Origin: Bigelowiella natans CCMP2755
Lineage: Eukaryota; Cercozoa; Chlorarachniophyceae
DNA: 27,949 nt
Direction of reading: 5' to 3'
Assembly: GCA_000320545.1 (NCBI GenBank)
Contig: ADNK01003012.1
Span: 1 to 27,949, forward strand
Part shown: positions 22,131 through 27,949 of the stretch, one piece after another
Layout: every line of letters starts with the position of its first letter
Numbering within the stretch: position 1 is the stretch's first letter
The notes under the pieces: model-generated
The model's input: only the letters and a program-made list of their open reading frames with translations
What the model was told of the DNA's origin: nothing
Databases searched by the model: none
Program-made: the position numbers and the translations under genes

Positions 22131-22701
22131 GATCGGTTCATTTTCTTCTGTACCGTTAGTGAAAGAGCTGCAATACGTCTCCGTGTAACTCGATTTGCAT
22201 CTTCTTTTTTCGAACCAGTTTCAGAACTGGCATAGCCCGCGCATTTAATGCCACAGAATAATCCATGCGGGCCTCCCATCTATTCACCACCGTTAGCAGT
22301 CAGGGTGAGGAGAGGTGAGTTCTTTTCTTTTCCGAGGGGATGCGTAGCTAGTAGTCAAAGTCGACTGCCCAGCTAGTTCGAGTTTTGTCCCAAACTATTT
22401 TGGATAAATTATCGATTAATTTTGCAAAACGTCAAAATCATAAAACAACAATCACAACAGAGGTTAATCGGGAATGGTTCATCTCAGAAGGGTTGGCAAA
22501 ACGGCAATTGGTTTTCTTTACAGTTCTTTCTTTGGATGTTCTTTAGATGTTCTTTAGATGTTCTTTAGATGTTCTTTTGATATTCTTTTGATATTTTTCG
22601 CTTTTCATGTCGTCTTTCTTCCGATATTTATTTTTTCTTCAAAACCCGACTCTTTCCCTACCATACCCCCTCTTCCGACTGTCCCACACGAACGAACTCA
22701 A
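22131..22701. promoter_or_regulatory. Divergent intergenic region, likely bidirectional promoter
   Basis: This stretch separates the start of the START gene (minus) from the inner start of the mutase-like gene (plus). It is AT-rich with pyrimidine-rich patches and includes the 11-bp minisatellite at 22535-22600. I see no canonical TATA box that I would defend. If the mutase-like gene starts at 22558, the shared region is only about 430 bases. Confidence 0.5.
22535..22600 (+). repeat. 11-bp minisatellite, six units, upstream of the mutase-like gene
   Basis: The unit GATGTTCTTTA occurs three times exactly (22535, 22546, 22557), then once as GATGTTCTTTT (22568) and once as GATATTCTTTT (22579), with a last decayed unit at 22590. 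Each of the first four units contains an ATG, and 11 bases is not a multiple of three, so these ATGs fall in different frames. Only the one at 22558 is in frame with the downstream coding sequence. Confidence 0.92.
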
Positions 22702-23819
22702 ATGGACGGCACTTCGAAATCACAACTGAAGCAGAAGATAAGCAAGAACAAAGGCATCACCGTTTCCGATACTACAACTAGTAGCAAAACCTCGATAGCA
22801 AAGCAGGTGGACGCTAAGGATGATGTTGCTCTTCCGGATACTGCAGGTTTCAATGATTGCTCTAATTGTTGGAAGAATATCAATCTGAAGTTTCTCTAAT
22901 CAAAGGTGGCCTAGCCTTTAGTCATGCTCCAGAGCATGGTATATCTCTCTTTCTAGCACGACGAACAAAAACAATTCACTTCATTCGGCATGCAGAGGGA
23001 ACTCACAACGCAGTGAATAGGTCATACTTGTAATTTTATAGTAGACGTTATGAAAATATTAATTTTTTTGCACATAATAGAGCGTATGGTGATGACACTC
23101 CTTGTGTTTCCTCAACACCGGGAAGTTGGAAACAAATCGATGCTCGTCTCACACACGCAGGTATCAAGCAATGCCTCGAGGCAAGAAGTGGAGTTTTACT
23201 TTCTGGGGTGAAACCTGAACTTGTCGTCGTGTCTCCACTCACACGAACCCTTCAAACGGCACATATTATGTTCCATTCCAAAGGGATACCATTTATTGTT
23301 CATGATATCTGCCGCGAGCGCTGGGGGAAGTATACTTGTGACAAACGTCGTACCGCAAAGGAAATAAAGGATGATATGACTGGAATATTTGCAAAAACAC
23401 ATGAATCTATTGACTTTGACTCCTTCGGTTTCGAAGAGGAAGAGGACAAAAAATGGACTGAGAAACGAGAGTCGGATGAAAGTTGTTGTGCACGCGGAGT
23501 CGATCTTCTCAAGTGGCTCGCAACTCGCCCAGAAAATGACATTGCAGTTGTAACACACAGTTCGTTCCTGCGACATCTATTCCGTGCCTTTGGGTTTTCC
23601 TTGGATAAAAAAGATATGAAGAAGTTACACCGTAAGCATGGAAATGCAGAAATAAGATCTGTAACCCTGGCTTTGCATCGTGGGTTTTATCCTGAAGGTA
23701 CATGGACTGAAGATGATGTTTTCATTCCGGCTCATCCATCGTTTCGGAAAGGAAAGTGGGCATATGCAGCCGCTTCCATTCAAAAAATGCATGCCAAAAT
23801 TCGTCCTCCAAAGCCTTGA
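22702..23819 (+). CDS. Histidine phosphatase superfamily (phosphoglycerate mutase-like) protein, three exons
   Basis: Exons are 22702-22846, 22891-23020 and 23081-23819, with joins in phase. The second acceptor could instead be at 22905. The inner ATG at 22702 gives 337 residues; an in-frame ATG at 22558 would add 48 residues including a strongly hydrophobic segment (FDILLIFFAFHVVFLPIFIF). Family members use a phosphohistidine to move or remove phosphate. Seen here are the catalytic RHAEGTHN motif (exon 2, normally RHGE), SPLTRTLQTA for phosphate binding, and the second histidine in VVTHSSFLRHL. The layout resembles plant, fungal and protist mutase-like proteins rather than glycolytic dPGM, so the substrate is open. 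It ends with HAKIRPPKP and TGA. Confidence 0.85.
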
Positions 23820-23910
23820 ACTCGTCGGTATTGAAGATCATGCTCAGAGTTACTGTCAAGGTGGAAGCCTAACTAGCGATCAGCTGTCGACTCTTCTGGT
23901 TCTCTTTCTT

Positions 23911-23978
<68 letters not shown>

Positions 23979-25479
23979 TCACGTATTTGCCTGCATGCAT
24001 CCATGGGGTGTGCCACATTTAGATATATGTGAAATTCATCATCGTCCAACCCACAGTGTGGATCTGTCCGTTGGCATGACGCGACATAGACACGAACCTG
24101 AATGCTAGAATGGATTGTGTCGTCGTCGTGTGCATGTGTTCATTTTGCATTGCAATGTAGCAAAAAGGCGATGTGATGCACACGGTCGACACTAGGACAT
24201 CTAGACGTCCTAGACATGATTCATTGTCGCTCCACGCACTTGGCTTGATCACGCAAGAATTGTTTCATCATGCTAGCATGGCAAAAAAACTCTAGCACTG
24301 CATGGCACCACTCATTGCTAGATTGCAATGGAATGGCGGTGACGCACATCACTAGATCACAAAAAAGTTCAACAAAGCGTTGCGATGTCTGTCATGATGC
24401 TTGCAGCACAATGGTCGCGCACACGCACGAACAATGCTGCCAGCTAGCTAGCTAGCCAGCTCCAGAGCTCCAGAGCTGTCTAGCTGTGTCTAGTGTGTGG
24501 TCAGACCACTGCCAGCTAGGCTGGCAGGTTTGTTTTTTGGGAAGCGCTAGAACACGGACGTGGGTTGGCGATCACTGAACCAGGAGGAACGGAGGGTTTG
24601 GAACCAATTGCAGAAACAAAGGATCACTGGGCGAAGCGATGTGGCATGATGACGTGAACGAACAACTCCAGAACTTGATGACTGGAGCAATTCCAATGGT
24701 CCAAGAAAGAAAGTTGCACGGAAGTGTTTCCAGGGTTTGCTTGTGCTCAACGCCAAAGGAGAAAAAAAGGAAAGAAAGAAGTGAAGAAACTTGATGAGCG
24801 ACCACGTTTCCAAGTCTGCGTGCAAGTGTTGCGTGATGCTTGCTGCCAGCTTGCAAAGCCAAAACTGCCAGCTGGAGAAGCCAGAAAGCACGAAACACAG
24901 TGCCTCGAGCTGAAGAAGAAGAGTTCATTGTTTGTCAACTGAACAAACAAACAAACGTGATGAAGAACTGCACTTCCAAAACGTGGCAGGACATTGAACA
25001 ATGAACAAAGCACTTTGATGACAATCCACATGCGTGTCCAGAACCAAAAGCAGGATCCAATCTGCCGCCTGCCGAACATCACAAAACAATTTAGCCTTCC
25101 ACTCCAAGCCTGAGACAACTCAAGTTCAGAATTGCTAGCTAGATTTCTAGAATTACTCTTGCATGCGACTTCTTTGTCGCAAGATCGCCATTGCCTCTGA
25201 TCCATGGAAGAATGTCCAAAACAAGTGTAATTTAGCATCAAATTAGGACTCTTTTTCGAGCCGTTGATGAGTGAGCAAATCTGAGATGTTTCGCACACAG
25301 CAAGATATGTCGATTTGCATGATGCGTCAATGAAAAATGGTTTTATGAGAGTCGAAATCAAGGGCATTTCTTTTATGGTACTCGGTGATTGCACACAACT
25401 GCGATAGATAGCAACGAACGAATCTACGTTTCAGACGCCACTCCACTTGATACTTCTTACGACTTTCATAGCAATAATT
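23820..25479. other. Gene-poor intergenic DNA with (TC)n(TG)n tract
   Basis: No recognisable gene. Just after the mutase-like stop there is a (TC)n run (23914-23961) passing directly into (TG)n (23961-23979). Around 24440-24530 there are CTAGCTAG and GAGCTC runs and a short hairpin TGCCAGCTAGGCTGGCA (about 24510-24526). A 215-codon open frame on the minus strand (25394-24747) lacks an ATG and looks like chance. Confidence 0.6.
23914..23979. repeat. (TC)n-(TG)n compound microsatellite
   Basis: About 24 TC units are followed by about nine TG units without a gap, roughly 95 bases after the stop of the mutase-like gene, so it may be transcribed as 3' UTR. Confidence 0.92.
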
Positions 25480-27618
25480 ATGTGTGGAGGGAAATCAAGG
25501 GCAAGCTGGTGCTTTACCATCACCCTGGTCACCTTAACATTCCTCGTTGCGATCCTGGGACTCTTCATGTTCGATGAAGTAGGTTTCATTTCTATGATTT
25601 TGTGTCGTCAAAACGAGCAAGCAGTGGCTAAGATGTACATTTACCATTACCACAGGGTCGCATGATGGCTTCAAGATACTACACTTCTACTGGTGAACAG
25701 CTTCTAAGAATTCCCGAGGAGCAGTGGACACCAATGCACAAGCTGATCAGCGCCAGCCGCACATTTGTAATGCTATTCGTCTTCATCTCCACTGGAGCTG
25801 ACAGGTAGTAGTAGTTCGACCCCACGTTAAGCCTCGTCGTATTCATAACTTCCATCCCTTACTTGCTCTAGATATTCCTAGTATCAAACCTATATATAGT
25901 GACACTGCGGAAATCAAAAACGAAAGAACACAAAAAATGACTCTAACTGTAACAGGAGGGCTATGTTCGAAGGATTTCGTGACTCGTATGGACCCGTGTA
26001 TCCTTTCCAAAAAGGATACGCCATTACGTCACATAAGGATGTCGCAGCTGCTCTACAGGATCCAAGCTCACGTGGACCATACATCGGTGCACGCCAGGTG
26101 TATATTATTATCGTCTCCTTTTGTCACCTCACTGCTAGATGGATTCACATGCTTAATGTTTTTCAATTTCTGTTTCGATCTATCTTCCGCTCGGTATCGT
26201 CGACTGTGGACACAGAAAGCTTCATGATTTCTCCTGTCATTTTTCCATTTCAATGCTAATGATTATCAGTTTTCTTCCAAGTGTTTCACCGAGGATGTGC
26301 TCATCTTTCAATCCAATGGTAAAGAACATGCGGAGACACGGTATGAAAGAGTAGAGAAGAAGAAGATACTAAACAAATCGGGATATTTCTTGGATAGTAA
26401 TTGTTATTTTAAAGGCAACAACTCAAAATAGCAATCATTGATATTCAATAAGTGTTGATCCATAATTGGTTCCCTCTCTCTCTGCATTCTTCCACCCTTT
26501 CTTTCATCACCAGAGAGGTCCTCATGAAAGCATTCCATGGAATGAATAAAGTGAGGAAAGATGAAGAAGTCGTTTTACTGGCAGCAGCTTCTCCAAGGAG
26601 AGCACGCAGGGAGGAGGCAAAATCCCCCTGAGAAGGTATCATGGCTCTTGGCATGATGACTCAGGTTGATGTCATCCGTTGATCTCTGCTGTGTTGTTCT
26701 TTGACAGATCCAGTTGCTCGTAACTGCTAATATACTCACTCGAGTGTTTGGAGAAACCGCACCTGTAGATGTTATCGAGCATGCCGCCCAGTGAGGATAG
26801 TAGCAGTAGTAGTAGCAATAGTGGTTGTGAGTAATAGATTGGGTGACAATTCATCGAAATGCTCCCTTTGCTAGTTGCTGAATTACGTGTTGATGAAGTG
26901 TTTATATGGCTGTATAATGACACGGCTTCTCACTCTATTCTTTTCTATTATTTTATTTGAAAAGGTCGTTGCATTCCTTATAGCTTACACATCCCCTGAT
27001 AAATAATATCCATGCTGGTACAATTAGATATTTCACCAGTGGGGGTCTCTGTGCAGCTGGCACAGTGGCCGAATATCTCGAGCCATTGCCTAAGATTGGT
27101 GGTAGCCTAGAAAAGGTCCAAAATATCAGAGAGCACGTGTTTTCCTTCGCAAGGTAGTAGTAGTAGTTGTAGTAGTAGCAAGTATATTTACTGCGACGCT
27201 AAGAAGCTAGTCGTTGTTTTTAATACAACAATATGAAAGTAACAATGTCGGCGACGAAGATGACTATGGCGATTGCGGAGATCGTCAATCATACATACGG
27301 GTCTTCGGTAAAAACGAAAACGATGTTTTGGTTAGAAATTCTATCGGAGGAAAAGCGATGATTGAAGAAGGTTCCAAGATAGGCTGGTCACCAGAGCAGG
27401 TCGTCGCACAGAAGGAAGAAGCAATAACCACTATCCACAACATCATTCGTTTATGTGTTACTTTGCCAGTTTTACCCTTTATAGTTCCAAGCAATGTTTT
27501 GTTCTTGTTCAAACGTCTCTCTCATGCTTTTGGTTGCTCCTTCTTATTCTCCCCCGCTTCTTGCTTGTTCAGAGTGAGAAAGCTCTACAATCTGTGGTGG
27601 ATGGAGTCTTATTTGCAG
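25480..27618 (+). CDS. Membrane-anchored cytochrome P450-like protein (3' partial, nine visible exons)
   Basis: Proposed exons are 25480-25578, 25656-25804, 25956-26097, 26270-26340, 26514-26550, 26708-26790, 27040-27153, 27240-27399 and 27573-27618; all joins keep phase, giving about 300 residues before the window ends. The ATG at 25480 is followed by a hydrophobic anchor (WCFTITLVTLTFLVAILGLF). Then come FEGFRDSYGPVYPF and ITSHKDVAAALQDP (P450-like first strands), FQSNGKEHAETR followed by EVLMKAF (resembling the G-x-EH-xxx-R helix C motif), NILTRVFGETAPVD, and GWSPEQ joined to ALQSVVDGVLFAG, like the start of a P450 helix I. The heme-cysteine region lies beyond the window, so the family is inferred. 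Such enzymes oxidise small molecules or lipids at the ER. Exons 5 and 8 are the least certain. Confidence 0.55.
27154..27180. repeat. (GTA)n tract at the donor of intron 7, P450-like gene
   Basis: A run of GTA/TAG triplets begins exactly at the proposed GT donor at 27154. Similar TAG/GTA runs recur in intron 2 (25805), intron 6 (about 26797-26815) and intron 9 (about 27650-27668) of the same gene. Confidence 0.75.
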
Positions 27619-27795
27619 GTGTTTGTTGTTGTTGTTGTTACAGCATGATAGCAGTAGTAGTAGTAGTGATCTTTGGGGGGATGGATGACGGCGGGTTTCA
27701 AAAATGGTTGAAACAGCATATTATATATTTCTCACCATTATACTGCTAATACCTGCGTGGATCCTACTACTACTGCTATTGCTGCTGCTAACGAT

Positions 27796-27801
<6 letters not shown>

Positions 27802-27879
<78 letters not shown>

Positions 27880-27943
27880 CGCGCGCGCGCGCACACACAC
27901 ACACACACACAGAGAGAGATATAGATATATATATATATATATA
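27802..27943. repeat. (TA)n-(CG)n-(CA)n-(GA)n compound microsatellite
   Basis: About 38 TA units (27802-27877) run into about 7 CG units (27878-27891), about 9 CA units (27892-27910), a short AG run and a last AT run. It lies in the intron after exon 9 of the P450-like gene or beyond it. Confidence 0.92.
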
Positions 27944-27949
27944 TTGATA

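Noticed and set aside
24747-25394. 215-codon open frame on the minus strand
   Set aside because: It has no ATG at its start, no recognisable domain, and an amino-acid make-up (many Cys, Trp, Ser, Phe) typical of a chance frame.
27878-27910. CRISPR-like or telomere-like repeat at the right edge
   Set aside because: The units are plain dinucleotides with no spacers and no telomere motif.

Overview
The window is nuclear DNA of a eukaryote. Protein-coding blocks are interrupted by GT...AG introns that keep phase across every join I propose, there are long (AT)n, (CT)n/(AG)n and trinucleotide microsatellites, and there is no operon spacing or Shine-Dalgarno pattern. A single-celled alga or related protist, perhaps a stramenopile such as a diatom, fits the mix of genes (multimodular NRPS, START protein, plant/protist-type phosphoglycerate-mutase-like protein, P450-like protein). 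That placement is inference with low confidence.

Layout. (1) 122-17273 (+) is the 3' portion of a giant non-ribosomal peptide synthetase gene whose 5' end lies before the window. What is visible reads (C)-A-T / C-A-T / C-A-T-R: three condensation domains (the first truncated by the window edge), three adenylation domains, three carrier domains and a terminal NAD(P)H-dependent thioester reductase instead of a thioesterase. About 857 residues of module 1 are spread over 27 small exons in 6.7 kb. The remaining about 3,405 residues sit in one uninterrupted 10.2-kb exon. (2) 17274-20684 is gene-poor DNA rich in CTAG and ACACATG motifs, with a composite (CT)n-(AT)n-(AG)n tract. (3) 20685-22130 (-) is a four-exon gene for a 384-residue START-domain lipid-binding protein. 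(4) 22131-22701 is a shared divergent upstream region carrying an 11-bp minisatellite. (5) 22558 or 22702-23819 (+) is a three-exon histidine-phosphatase/phosphoglycerate-mutase-like gene. (6) 23820-25479 is gene-poor DNA again. (7) 25480-27618 and beyond (+) is the 5' part of a multi-exon gene for a membrane-anchored, P450-like protein, cut off at the right edge by an intron with a long (TA)n(CG)n(CA)n tract.

How the genes may work together. The NRPS would load three (or more) amino acids, condense them and release the peptide reductively as an aldehyde or alcohol. The P450-like gene 8 kb downstream on the same strand could be a tailoring enzyme. The START and mutase-like genes have no obvious role in that pathway and may be unrelated neighbours. 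Exon boundaries were placed by eye from domain continuity, GT/AG ends and phase; two places in module 1 (around 2389-2813 and 3840-4163) may hide an additional small exon.
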